A stretch of DNA of 64,000 nt, taken from NCBI GenBank assembly GCA_032622095.1, contig CP136062.1, positions 155,678,875 through 155,742,874 on the forward strand. The letters are read 5' to 3'. The notes beneath the pieces were generated by a model, which did no database searches, was not told the DNA's origin, and saw only the letters and a program-made list of their open reading frames with translations. This DNA comes from Siphonodentalium dalli (taxonomy: Eukaryota > Mollusca > Scaphopoda > Gadilida > Siphonodentaliidae). Below are positions 1 to 12,800 of this stretch, one piece after another. The position numbers and the translations under genes were made by a program. The number at the start of each line of letters is the position of its first letter. Position 1 is the stretch's first letter.

Positions 1-1
1 C

Positions 2-202
2 AGTGAATATTATAATGCATTCTGGAGGACTATTGCCTACATGTCTCTGAATGGTGTAGAAACCTACCAAATTATAAAAAATACGTCTCTTGTGAGAGAG
101 TTTCGACAGCCTGTGCACCATGCACGCCCGCATCACCGAAGTGAATTAAGTCACATTAACGTAGTAGATAATTATACAAATTATCGCGGTATATTTGCTT
201 AA
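2..202 (+). CDS. Possible 3'-terminal exon of a gene lying left of the window
   Basis: An open frame enters at the left edge and runs 66 codons to TAA at 200-202, beginning SEYYNAFWRTIAYMSLNG and ending NYTNYRGIFA. No family is recognised. The composition is protein-like, but 66 codons can arise by chance, and no splice acceptor can be checked because the window starts here. In copy B the same stretch has an extra A in the poly(A) run near 30,830, which shifts the frame after YQIIKK. Confidence 0.25.
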   Translation, partial: SEYYNAFWRTIAYMSLNGVETYQIIKNTSLVREFRQPVHHARPHHRSELSHINVVDNYTNYRGIFA

Positions 203-2181
203 ACATATGGTATATAATACCAATCTCATAATGGAAAGTATCATTTGTTACGTCTTGATTATCTAACCGAGGAACGGCAAGAGTTGATGCTTGAAATTAA
301 CACATGCTTCCAATAATAATTCATACTGGAATCGCAAAGGGAAATTACTGTTTAAAGTTAAATAGCCCTAAATAAAACAAGCAAATATGATACAACTCGA
401 CATTCCGATTTGTTAGCACCAAATTGGGCACCACTATTTAGCAAATTCCCGCCACATTTATAGTTATATCCTTGATATAAGTACTTTAATGGTGTGGTTT
501 ATAGATACATGAGTGACGGATCGACGCCATTGGTGTCAGGGCGGGGGGGGGGGGGCACACATAATGACAACAACTATATTGTAGAATTCCACTAAACTTG
601 TATGATATATTTATAATGTATAATGTATTCAAACGTTTGAGGCGCGGGTCCAGTGGAATACATTATGGACATTCAATGTGAGTCATCCGAACTTGCCTTG
701 AGGGCTGATTGAAATGCTACGCGGATGAGTCTTTATTCGTCTCCATGGTATACTATGGACTTCTGTCGTACATCTCCATCAACCTTGTATAAAATGTTCT
801 CAACGCCATGCTATAGGGAGTCTAATGGTTTAGTTTAACCATACGTCAGTCGATGTCATGGTTGGGGACCAAGGAAGGAACATGATACAAACTTCTTTGT
901 CATCGATTGCCACCAGACGAATACATAATGGAATTTAGATTGTACATGGCATTTAGGGTATGATTTAAAGTTGGCAAAGTGCACCGTCGAAGTGAATGAT
1001 GGACCCGAAGCTCTTTATAATGTGTTTTCACTGGGGCCCGAACCATTCAATTGTATAAAGGTCACAACCTCACTATTACAGAACCAAATAAGTCCAATAT
1101 GAACATATGTGGAAATTTAAGTCAGACATGAACCTATGTGTACGAGAATATGCTGGAAATGTATATGTAGGCGTCTATATGATATACTGCACTACATGGT
1201 GTACTTTAAAGTCACATGGCTGTATGCGCTCCGAAATACACCTAATAATATTCGCTGTAGATTTTTCCCGGTATCGAAATAGGTCGAGATATACTTCCAT
1301 TTTACTGCAGTATAGTCCCAGACAGACGCATTGAACTCATACAAAATATAACTTTGAAGACGGTGTTTGGGTGCTAAACAAACAACAGCCATGTCACGGC
1401 ATGGCACATTAAAGATAATTCTGTGTTACGCTATTCCTGATATTGTAGAAATAAAGAGCGTTTGTTTCACTTCTGTGCGAAAAATTGAAAACAGCTGGAA
1501 GATGTATGTGACCATGGCAATTATTTATCAGAGCATATATATGATGCCGGAATATAAATAGATCGTGTATCTGTCAACCTATATTATACCTCCTACTAAA
1601 TTAGGCAGACAAATATTTGGAAGCTCGAATGAGCCATGTCCGTTTAACATACTAAACACATGGTGCGTTCTAAATCAGGAATCGAAGTCGGATAAACCAT
1701 ATTGTAATACGACCTTGCCTAAACCTACACACAAGGCTCGTCCTGATTGGTCAGTATCCTGTATTCCCATGCAGACGCGGACCGTCCTTTTGTAGTACAA
1801 TTCTAGATATTTTGAATTGTACCACAAACAATGTGGTACAATCAGTGAAATGCTGCCAACGCCTCGAAATTTCAGAAGTCAAACCATACGGCCATTGGCT
1901 AATGTCATGCTAAAGACTGAAGAAAGAGACATATAATGACTAACTACTGTATTATACTGATTTTTAGTTAAGTTAGAACAAAAATAAGTCTTAAATGAAT
2001 TTGTTTGCCACAAAAACAATGGAAAGGGTTCGTCGTTCAAAAGTGACGCTATGTTTCACTATCAGGTCTAAGAGAAGAATTGTTTGGTGGAAAATCATAC
2101 CACGCAGAGCTAGAAACTGGGCTATTATATAACAGTTTGAACATATGTCACTACAATTTCGACCAAAACATACAGTCGAAT
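203..2181. other. Upstream region of RGK copy A; no gene recognised
   Basis: Only short open frames occur here, all disrupted or unremarkable. It holds a run of about 14 G at 542-556, a 65-bp stretch at 667-735 also found at 30,491-30,562, a degenerate repeat at 1,575-1,660 related to 5,500-5,560, and a small hairpin around GTACCACAAACAATGTGGTAC-like sequence near 1,820-1,842. The copy-B equivalent is 30,953-32,968. Confidence 0.6.
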
Positions 2182-2289
2182 TACACTGCGCATCGACGTG
2201 TATAGTATAATTTGACCACATAAACTGATTGTACTACTCCGCTTCGCGTCGTCCTACAATCAGTTTCTTTGTGGCCGATGCGCAGTGTA
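2182..2289. repeat. MITE-like hairpin, copy A
   Basis: Terminal arms TACACTGCGCATCG (2,182-2,195) and CGATGCGCAGTGTA (2,276-2,289) are inverted complements. Inner arms around ACATAAACTGATTGTA (2,218-2,233) and TACAATCAGTTTCTTTGT (2,255-2,272) also pair, leaving a loop rich in CGCTTCGCGTCG. The left arm is shorter than in copy B because about 15 bp are missing between short direct repeats. Confidence 0.8.
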
Positions 2290-3339
2290 TTTATGTCTTA
2301 AATAGATAAGACCAACATTTCTATAAAGTGTCGCACAATTAACTAAACTTATATAGTCATCTCCGTGATATGATGTATTCGTTTTAAAGTATAGTTTTCA
2401 TACTCATAAGAGTCGCCGATAGATAAAGGAATCGCTATATGGCTAGTTAGGTGTTTCAAAGTGGGCAGATAGGCGCCGTTGGGTATGAGGAGCAAGAAAA
2501 CAACAGCATTTATTATAGGCATCAACATGATACTAATCGTGCGGCTTGAAGATAAAGATTTTCTGAATTGGGGTGGAGTTGATGCATTAAATTGATAAAG
2601 ACGGAGTTACCGATATCAAAATGTTTGGTTAGTTTTTAAAGATCTACAGTCCGATTTAACACCAGATGACCGAATTATCTGAGATAATGACCAGTTTACC
2701 GGGACAATGAAAAAGGAAAACTGAATTCAATTATCATCTGTTCTATGGCACGAGCGTCGCGACAATTGACAAAGGCCTACACCAGGTTTACGCGTATACA
2801 ATATCATAATTGGAAATGCTGTGTACTATATTCCATGTTTGGGCAACGGAATCATAGCTTCTCTTTATCAGAGACACTCTTTAACAGAGATCGCTGGAAT
2901 ATTGCTCAGTCGACAGAAATTGAAGTCGACATCTGACCATCGAAACCTCCCGCTAATGGACCCAATCATCTTTATTTTGTGAATCAACGTTATTGCTGAG
3001 TACTCAGTTGTGATATAGTCTGTAATATTACTGTGGTAATAATCTTCTATAACCGATGTCTATTACACGTCCATGTTGTGTTTACTTCTTGACACGGGTC
3101 GAATTAATGGTGTTAAACTAACGACAACAATGTGATTCAGGGTATATGATCCATGTATAAGATTGACGTTGTATTATGCCAATTTGTGGAAAACATTAAC
3201 TACCTTGACCAAATATATTCCTATCAAATGTCCCCATAAAATGTTCACGTCACTTTAACCTGGACAACGCCGGGTCACCATGCTAGTACTATATATAGCA
3301 TGTAATAAAATGCGTAGGAGCTGTGAGGAACACACTACT

Positions 3340-3445
3340 CACGTGACTATTTCTGGCAAGCAACGTTAGAATGTGATTATTTATTATAATTAGATGAGGA
3401 TTCAGCGTCCTATATATAGAGTCGTAGATAGGGACACCACTCATA
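3340..3445 (+). promoter_or_regulatory. Candidate core promoter of RGK gene A
   Basis: A TATA-like TATATATA lies at 3,411-3,418, with an Inr-like CACTCATAA about 25 bp downstream, roughly 80 bp before the ATG. A CACGTG E-box sits at 3,340-3,345. Spacing suits a focused TATA promoter. Prediction from sequence only; another TATATATA at 3,290-3,298 is an alternative. Confidence 0.5.
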
Positions 3446-3523
3446 ACGCATTTGCAACTCATCAGTTAATAAACCATCGCTGCACATTTATATCGCACCT
3501 TCGATATCCTGTAATTTGTCAAA

Positions 3524-3815
3524 ATGTCTCGTCAAAATTATAAAATTAATTCTGAGGATCGGGACATGTACTCCTGTCGTTCATTCAGCTTCACATCAAA
3601 AGGACTGATCAACAAGGGGGATTCGATGCAATCTCTGAGTGACGTAAGCCTAACATCAAGTAGTGGCTGTTCTGACTTCTTTTACGCAGACGAATCGGTG
3701 CTAGACAAAGAATGCTGCCGTGTAGCTATCGTAGGTTCACATGGCGTTGGGAAGACGGCGCTGATACGACAATTTATGACGTCAGTATACGTTGGTGATG
3801 TTGACGATGTGGAAG
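3524..3815 (+). CDS. RGK gene A, exon 1 (N-terminus and P-loop)
   Basis: The ATG at 3,524 follows an upstream AAA context and opens 97 codons plus one base. It encodes the Ser-rich N-terminus and the nucleotide-binding P-loop. The donor is GAAG|GTTGGT; using the later GT at 3,821 would create an immediate stop at the exon 2 junction, which supports this site. Compared with copy B it has 7 base differences giving 4 amino-acid changes (S10A, S25P, G32R, V88D). Confidence 0.88.
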
Positions 3816-6800
3816 GTTGGTACCGTTAATTTATTTTGATTGTTTCAAGATTCGAATGGGTACCTAATTAGTACCTAAGGTAATTTCCAGATAATATCAA
3901 TGTCAAATATAACCAGAACGAGCCACTGGCTTTTTGTCTCTGGAAGTTACATAATTATAATACATAATACATAACTTTGTTCAGCAAATTGAACGGCACC
4001 GATCTCCAGTACCGGGGCTGTATTCAAATCATATATTCCTTTCTTCAAATCGTCCATTGATGAACTCGCGACTACAAAACCAGGTAAACTGTTCATGTTA
4101 GAAATTACACGTGAAAAACATATTTACGGATATCCTTTTTTAAGTATGTCCCTTGTAATTTGAGTTCATGTCCTCTGTTCCGTTTGTAATCAGCGAATAC
4201 AAAATAATAACACCGGTCCGTGTTATACAAACCGTTCTGATATATAGAAACCTCGATAAAATCGCCCCTAAATCGTATATTATTCATATATTTGAGTTTT
4301 ACGATGCGTAAACCAGGCATAATAATAAACGCGATGTGTTGCATCCCAAAGGGATAATTACACTCACTTCATTTGCTGTAGTATTTTCCCCATCGATATC
4401 CAAATATTAAATGCTTTTAAATAGGGTAATTATATTGGTATGGGAATGGACGTTGCATATTAAATTTCGCCATGACAACGCAAGGCGTCGCGGCAACGTC
4501 ACTACAAAGTTCTCAATATTTAACAATAGTTCACAGTTAATCTATGTGTGTATATAAGTGTATTACGGGTTGATAGTTTTCACTAAAATAACTATAATTA
4601 TTAATCGACGTATCATAACAAAATGACAGATTTAATGGCATTTATCGTGTCCGACCAAAAACTGTTCGCAATATACAGATATGGTAAATGGACCAATATC
4701 ATAGCAATTAGCCAGGCAGCTTAACAAGAGGTAAACAAATGTACGACAGATTATAAGACATCACCATCGCGACGAGCACTGACCGAAATCGTGATTGTAT
4801 GCTGTAACCCTTGCTACACTAAAGCATCATTGAATAGTTGTGATCCCAAATGAAATGTTCAGACAATAAGCTCAACAAACGACCATTGTCTTTGTTGAAC
4901 TTATTATCTAGACGGTTCCCTCAACAAATAGGTCTCCTTCTGCTATATTATGTATCTGTCGTCTGCTTTTATCACATAACATGCCTCCAAACAAATAATA
5001 GACTATTCCAACATACCGTCGTGCGTGCGAGTGGGTTAATTTTGGTCCTAAATATTCACATAGGTTCATATTGAACTAATTTGATGATGACATAATCCCA
5101 TAGAGAGCTTATACGGTTATTATATGTCGCGTCGATGAAAAAGTGACAAAAGAATTCCAATATGGGCTTATTTATTATTGAAAGAGTCCCATAATGGACT
5201 GTTTTAGAACGCGCTTATATGTCCATATAGAGCATACATTGAGCCTATTTCGCACACAAAAACAAGCCCGTTATAAGCTTATTTGTCACGAGAACAGGCT
5301 GACTATTCATATGTACACTTTTCAACTGACTATGAAAATCCATTTAGTATAGCAAGAGTTAATGCCCTCACCCAAAGTTAACTTAGTTAAGTATAAAATA
5401 TTGGAAACGTTTACAACATAGCTGTGACATTGACAGATAATTTTCCCGAGAATACGAAGCCGGTATATTATTACGTCATGAATTATCAACCAACATGTAT
5501 CATACCTCCTTCCAAATTATGTTGACATAATTTGGAATCTCGAATGAGTCATTTGAGGACTTAAAATATTTGTCAAATTTTACTCTTCAGGTACCAAATA
5601 GCTTCTATAATAATATATAATTTCAGAAATCAAATACATCATTACATACATTATTGTTTTGGCCATATGAGAGGAAGCTTCATTAATTTTGTGTCACACT
5701 GTTGATTATATGATTTATTACATAGCACAGCCCCATATATTGCAATGAAGAATAAACCAGCCACATTTAGGCCAATACATTATTGCAGGATCACCGCCTA
5801 ACGATATATTAAGACATGTCTCCTCAGACCTTAAAATATATCTAGTAGTAATTTTAATTTCCTAGGCAAATATTTTGACAAGAACATTACAATAACATTG
5901 AAAATGTCGACAAAAAAGCTTGGAAACACGGAAGATTTCTAACACAGTGTTTTTGGCAAAAAAAAAGAAGCTTGGCATCACAAATTATTAACATCGATAT
6001 GGAGAATAACAGTGTCGGTAAGATGATGTCATGTTTTATATTGCTTGCTACTATTTCCAGTTCCGCTTTTTCTAGCTATGCTTCTGCTGTAACGGTGCTG
6101 CTCACAATTGGTATTCTGAAATTCGATTTGTTGTTTGCATTGTTTCATTCGCTATATTCCAGAAGATGATGACGATAACATCAAACAGGTGTCTGTCATG
6201 TTAAATGGAGAACAAGTCTGGCAATGCTTTAACGAGGAACTAACAAACCAGGTATGATCTAATCCATACCACGGACATTTTGCTCCTATTCACTGTCTAA
6301 AATATATTTCATGCTAGAAATTAAATATAATGACGGCCGGTACGACTATATATATCTCGAGTTTGAAATTAATGATGTATTCATGTTTCCAAACCACCCG
6401 TAACTGGCATGGGGCTACAAATGTATTTACTTAAATTACACATTTCAAAGATAACATATAGCATATAATTTGTTTTTCAGTCGATGTATTCGCCTAGAAT
6501 TACAATACTTAAGTTAAGAAATACGTTAGGATTACATATAGAATAAAGCTGAGTGTAAAATTTTCAAGAGTGGAATTGTGGTTTTAACCACGAGTCTTTT
6601 GGCGAGTTTTTAAAACCACAATTCCACTCGTGGTGACAATGTGGTACTGAGGGTGCTATATTCGAGGGGCACACTTACTCAATTTAAGATATTACGGAAG
6701 TAGTGGCACGGGTTACTGTTTATTTAGCAAGTGTCTAAACTCGAGGGAAATGTGCGGCCCAAGCAGCCCAACATATTTCTTGATTTATTTTAATTGTGAT

Positions 6801-9800
6801 TTTGCGAAATAGTGAATTGGCATATACTAATAAATGACGCTTCCGCGTGCATCGTCTTGGTCGCTGCGGGACTTTCAACTCTTCCCAAAACCAGGATCTT
6901 TGTTTGTAATGTATGTCATTAAGTGCCTATTCGGGATTCCAGTTACAACAACAACAATAACAACATCCAACCTATGATTCATGGAAAAATGTTATTAAAA
7001 AGTTGGTGTACATGATACAATCTAAACGCACAAATACGAAAACAAAGTTTTTTAAATGAGAACTTTACAAGAAATATTGTTGTCGCTCTGAAACTTCGAA
7101 ACTATGCAATAACTGGATACACAATTCATTATCAAACAAGAGTATTTTATTTGTCACGTCTCGTTCCGAAAATATCATTATACACCCCATCTGATAACGC
7201 AGTTTATTCAGGGACGGGTGTGTAAATAAGGAGCACAGTTAATTGAAAGATGACTGAAAGTTGAGCCCACAACACTTACAATGTATGTATGCCTGGGTTG
7301 GGCACAGGCTAGAATTTCATATTTGACACATAAATCATTTTAATGTGGGCCGGTATCAAGGTTAAAAATGGTCACCACTCGGATTTCGAAAACAAATTTA
7401 TTTCATGCAGATGACAAATTTTGAGAAGTGAGACCAGTATATGTAGCCACTGTTTCGCGGACATCGCTGCTACCTGATACGGGTGTGGTAAAAGTAAAAT
7501 GAAACATTATTTTCAAAACTAACAAAACATGCTCTAATTATAACCAACCTTTTCTCAATACACACACCACATCCCTTTTACCCCTACTGAACATTTGAAA
7601 CCAGACTGTCACCATAATGGACGTGTCATTTCGTTTGTTTGCGATGGAGACCATATCTACACATTCTATGTATGATACTATGTATAATGATCGTTGACAC
7701 GCCATGTATATTTTCAACCGCAATAAGCAATATTGGTTGCGGTTTAACGCCAGGTGGATATTTTCCCCCATCATATTTTGTTTGAAAAGGTCTAAAAAGC
7801 TATTACTATAAATTATTTAAGCTCACACTTCTTGAATCAGATAATTTTAATGAAATTTCAGTCGTGCACTGTACCTTGCAGTGTGAATGTTAGCATTTCA
7901 GTTAAGATTAAAAGAGCATGATACCTTGAAGAAGTACATATCATTTGAAGAATCATCAATGACGACATATACACATTGCTGTGGATAAAGGCGACATATG
8001 CCAATATGTACACAAGCAGAGTGGTATATATAACATGAAATGTTCCTTCTAAGTCGGTAGATTTGCCGAAACATTGTTAGTGAGAATATTGTCAAATTAA
8101 TGCGATGCCAAACACTCCTGCACGGTGATAAAATAAATTGGAGAATAATCTTTCTCACAGTATTTATAATTAACAGATAATATATCAAAACACATCATCA
8201 TTATTATATATTAAATAAATGCAGTGAATATGGCGAAATAGTTTTCATTAGTTTATCGCCGATTGTTGCGTCCAGAATCGAGAAGTAAATATCTACATTT
8301 GAGCGAAGTTCAGATATTTTCTATGGAGTACTCACTATTTGCTTGACATTTTCGGCGATGTTAGTAGAATGACACATTCACCAAATTGGCATAGCGCCTG
8401 AATACTAACATATTAGTTTCACGTACCTGCACAGGATACCAATGGTGATATTTGCTGGTCTTGCAATGACTTGCATGTGACATTCCAGTTTCTGCATGTG
8501 TGGGTGCAGACATAATACAGGGTGCATATCGAATCAACTTAACAAATAATAATTGTGATATTTAGAGAAGGGACACTCCAGTTTCAGCAGGGCCGGTTGT
8601 AAAATGATGGGGGCATCAAACCAGTGCACACTAACTATAATATGAACCCTCAACACAATGCCTGGTTAGAGCTCAGGTTTAGGATTTAAGATTTGGTTGC
8701 AGCATTATTATTTTATTGGGGATATAAATAGACAGAGTGGCATAGACCCATTAATATTATGTGACACAAACGACATTTTCGAGCATAACTGGAAGAACGC
8801 TATTTCCTAACTCCAACATCAAAACTGTTCTAAATACTCACCATTGGGATTTTCAAAAACAAATTTGTTTTAATGCAGATGAAAACTTGTAGGTGGTAAA
8901 ACGGCATCAGCGTCGGTGGCCACTGTTTTGCAGAAATCGGTACTACTGCGGGTGGGGGGCAACGTAGTCTGAAACACTATTTTTCAAAATTCAAAGAAAC
9001 CCGATAAAGCTCACAAATTCATAACTAACATTCTCTCAATACACGTGTCATATCCAAGGTGCCGGCAAACACTGGCACACTATTTAAAGAAATTTATCCC
9101 TATTGATAATTGGAAAATGTTGAGTGTCGCACCATTATCTAAATGAAAATCGTACAAGGATTTGTAGAAATTGGCCTGGAACCCTGAAAACATATTATAG
9201 TTTATTGATATTTAAAGTGACTTAAATGCGAGGGTTTATTACGCTGTGATATTTTTGTCTTTTTTGGAGATAATGTTTTAGTTTTGCCACTTTCCTTCAA
9301 TATCACGTCAAGATATGTCTCTTGTGCCTAAAACGACAGTAATCCGGAACCACACTAAGGGCGTCTTATTCTGTACAAGCTGGCGGTGTATGTCTTGGTC
9401 AAAAGCCATGACTAGTGCTTGATCAATCAATTGAACATAATGCTCGATTATTCCTGGATGATAATTTACAAGATGCTGATGTTGAGAGGGGGTTCATCGG
9501 TCTTTGTCTTGAATAAATTTGTTCTGGATATTCCTCTCGTTATAACTATTAAAGTAGGCATTTCTACGTTGGCCTTAAGTTTTGTTATATGATGATTCAG
9601 TCGTTTCCTAGGATTGCCAAAACTGGAAATGACACTGAGACACTGTTATTTGTATATATGTAAATGTTTAGACAATATGTAGTCGGTACGGGTGGGGCAT
9701 GGAAAGTGTTTTGGACGTGTGCATATTTTATCCACTGCCCAGCTGCGTAGCGCTATTTGGTTATATTTAAAAATTGCTCGTTGCGAGGTGTGAATTGGGA

Positions 9801-12800
9801 GTCTGGCGGTGTAGAACCTTCACAAATGGCGGGGCAACATGTGTCGTATATACTGATTTGTAATTGGTGGAAGAAATTAATCTATTTGCCCGCATGCTGA
9901 TAAAACAAATTCTTTAAATACAAATTTGTTGAAAATAATCAAGGATTTTGATTTGAGTTGCCTGCTCCTATAAATTTTATCTAGACTAATGGCATTGAAA
10001 TATTATATTGTGAGAAATTTACCAACACTGACTGATATGCCAAGCACCAGAACAACATGTATGGCATTGTTGATTAGACACCATCAATTGAACAGGGATT
10101 AAACAAAGATGGTGGAAAAAGAGTCATGAGCAATTTTAGAATCTGGATATACAGCATTTCTCTACGATGTACAACTCAACTTGAGCAACCTGGGTATATG
10201 CTGCTCAATTTTAAACAACTATGATACTACCGTATACTATATGCACCGTTTGGTGGAAATCGACTCGTCCGACGACCAGTAAAACCAATTTAATTAAACA
10301 GTGGTGGTGTAGAAAGTGGGGGTGACTGAACATAGCTGCTGTTATGACAAATTCATATTAACATACGAACATGTCACTGAATATAGTTGGGTGTCACGAT
10401 CTTAGGAAAACATCAAATTTGAATCTCTGAAAGATGACAATAACTCTAACCACAACTCTAACCGGAACGAGACCTCAATCCTAACCCGAACCGGTATGGG
10501 ACGGTAACCTAACACTAACGAGGACGGAACCGTACCATAACACAAACCGAGACGGGACCATAAACTGATCCGTAACTCTAACAGGGGCACGACGGGACCT
10601 TGAGCATAATCCTAACCGGGACGGGACCCTCGTCCGGGGCGGAACAATCGGAACCGAACCATAACTCTAACCATAACTCGGGGCAAACATCAAATTTGAA
10701 TCCCTGGAAGATGACGTGGGGCAGATCAAAATAATGATTTCCAAACATGACAATAAAGAGACAGTTTCAACATCTGTTTATATTACATGAGTTTAATCCG
10801 TAACATGATACGGACATATACGTTCAGAAGAGATATCCGTCATGGCTACTGGTTGAGGTGGTTACTTAAAATAAACGAGATAAATCACTACCATGACTAA
10901 TCTACGATATGAGCAACACATTGAATCCTGATAATAAAGGAATATGAGAACGGTAACATGGGAATACGGACAGCGAGGTGTTATCCTGTACTCAGGTAAG
11001 ATTTAATCTATTAAGTAATGCGGACCTATGTTGACATTTCTGCTCAAATGTTATTTCAATGAATTATGTTTTAGGAGACTACTTACCAACACCAAACTAC
11101 CACAATAAGTTCGAACTGATTTATGATAATATATTCCATGCACAGGGACAATTATTCAAAACATTACTATTTATGGTTTTGCGCAATCATTCCGAAACTC
11201 GTTCTGTAGGTTGTGTATGTGACTAGTTCGTATCTATAGTAAAATATATAAGTTTACTGAACCAATTCGATAGTGTTTCGTGTAATGTTGTCGTTGGTAG
11301 ATATATAATATTATACAGATAAATACCATTGTTGGAAGGTTATACAATACAGTTCTAGTTTGATGTAAGCAAATCACTCAACAAAAATATTTCCATGATG
11401 TTGAGTTGATAACTTATTACACACTATAACAATAATTTAAGTTCGCTGGAAAATCAGGTTACTCAATGAGGACGCCTACAACTGTAAGAGTTTACGCTTA
11501 CCTGGTTGTTCTCCCTTTTACAGAATATGGTCCCAACTCATGACTGCGAAATCTACGTAGTTGTCTACTCGCGAGGAGACCGGAAGTCCTTCCGCCACGC
11601 AATTGACATCCTGTTCCATTTGCGCCGAGTGAGCAAAGTCACCAAGCCCATCATTTTGGTGGAGAACAAGTGCGATCTTGTCCGGACAAAGGTCATCGCC
11701 GCCGGAGGTGAGTACCGTGTCTTTGCCAAACACTGAATTACTAGTAGTTTCCGAATGAAATGTTCAGATAAGTTCTACAACCGGCCAGTGTAGAACCTAT
11801 TGTCTGAACATTATATATAGGTATGTCTCATCTGCACTTGTATTATCTGTTCGTCTGTCGTCTGCTAATAATATGTCATTCCAATATATACTGTTATACC
11901 TGATGGGAGAAACTATTTTGTGATGACATGGTTAACATCTTCATGGACAGTTTATTACATATATTATTGCAAATGTTCTAGCAATGGGTCAATATCTTCA
12001 AAAGTTTAAATATGTTCACTAGACGCACAAAACACTTAAATATACTTTACCTAGATCCAGCTATGTATGGGGCCATCTCCAACTCTCTTCAATAGAATAT
12101 ATGCAATAAATTAATGAATTTGAGTCGTCGTGCATGAGTGAAAAAAACAGTAATTTAGTCTATTACATCGCCCATGAAGAGTATGTACTGTTGCAAAGGG
12201 AGATAAATCATGAGTCAGAAATAAGCTAAATGTTTTTGAGCAGAAATAACAAATCTAAATTAAATTGAACGTGAGTTGAATCATTGTGAACATCTACAGT
12301 ACACCGGTTTATCACATAATTAACCGTTAAACCCGTCCCAATGTTTTAGTAAGACTCACGTGCATTATCGCTGCGCGCAGTGACGTTCGGGCTTAGATCA
12401 ATGGTGTCGAAGCCAATTCGGGGACTTTATTATTATGTTAAACATAATGTAATTACGATATTCGATTTGTGTTGCGTTATTTAGTGTTGGGTGTGAGATA
12501 ACATGGTTGATACGGGTTGTTGACAAAATTGTTCAACATGAAAAGACACATTTGAAATTAAATATATTCGCTCTTGAATGTGCCTTTACGTCATATTTGG
12601 TTGTGATAAGGAACCCAATATTAATTTTATTAACCCCAGCCTTTTCGATGTCGTTTTTCCTCGCTTATGTGTGACTGTGATAAAATGGATCTTAAATTCG
12701 TCGCATTTCTATGCGAATTGTATTATTCCAATAAATTCGATTCTAGCCTCACAAAAGCTCGGCTCGAATATAATTTAGTGCACTCGGTTGATTAATTTCG

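Larger units (their letters stand above)
3816..6162 (+). other. RGK gene A intron 1
   Basis: 2.35 kb. It holds an antisense open frame (4,105-4,368) and a decayed dispersed repeat around 5,485-5,790; the rest shows nothing recognised. Confidence 0.7.
6252..11523 (+). other. RGK gene A intron 2
   Basis: 5.27 kb. It contains a perfect-arm hairpin (6,568-6,629), two diverged copies of a ~0.35-kb repeat, and a small satellite block (10,440-10,690). No coding sequence was recognised, although a microexon would be easy to miss. Confidence 0.7.

Noticed and set aside
1107-1795. Consecutive plus-strand frames conserved between copies A and B
   Set aside because: Conservation only reflects the ~99% identity of the duplication; frames carry no known motif and silent/replacement patterns are not distinguishable.
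2745-2936. Frame starting MARASRQLTKAY before RGK gene A
   Set aside because: A 2-bp difference changes the frame in copy B (46,078), which would not be tolerated in both copies of a real gene, and there is no domain.
5972-6169. Plus-strand frame overlapping RGK exon 2
   Set aside because: It is intron sequence read into the acceptor; the true exon starts at 6,163 in another frame.
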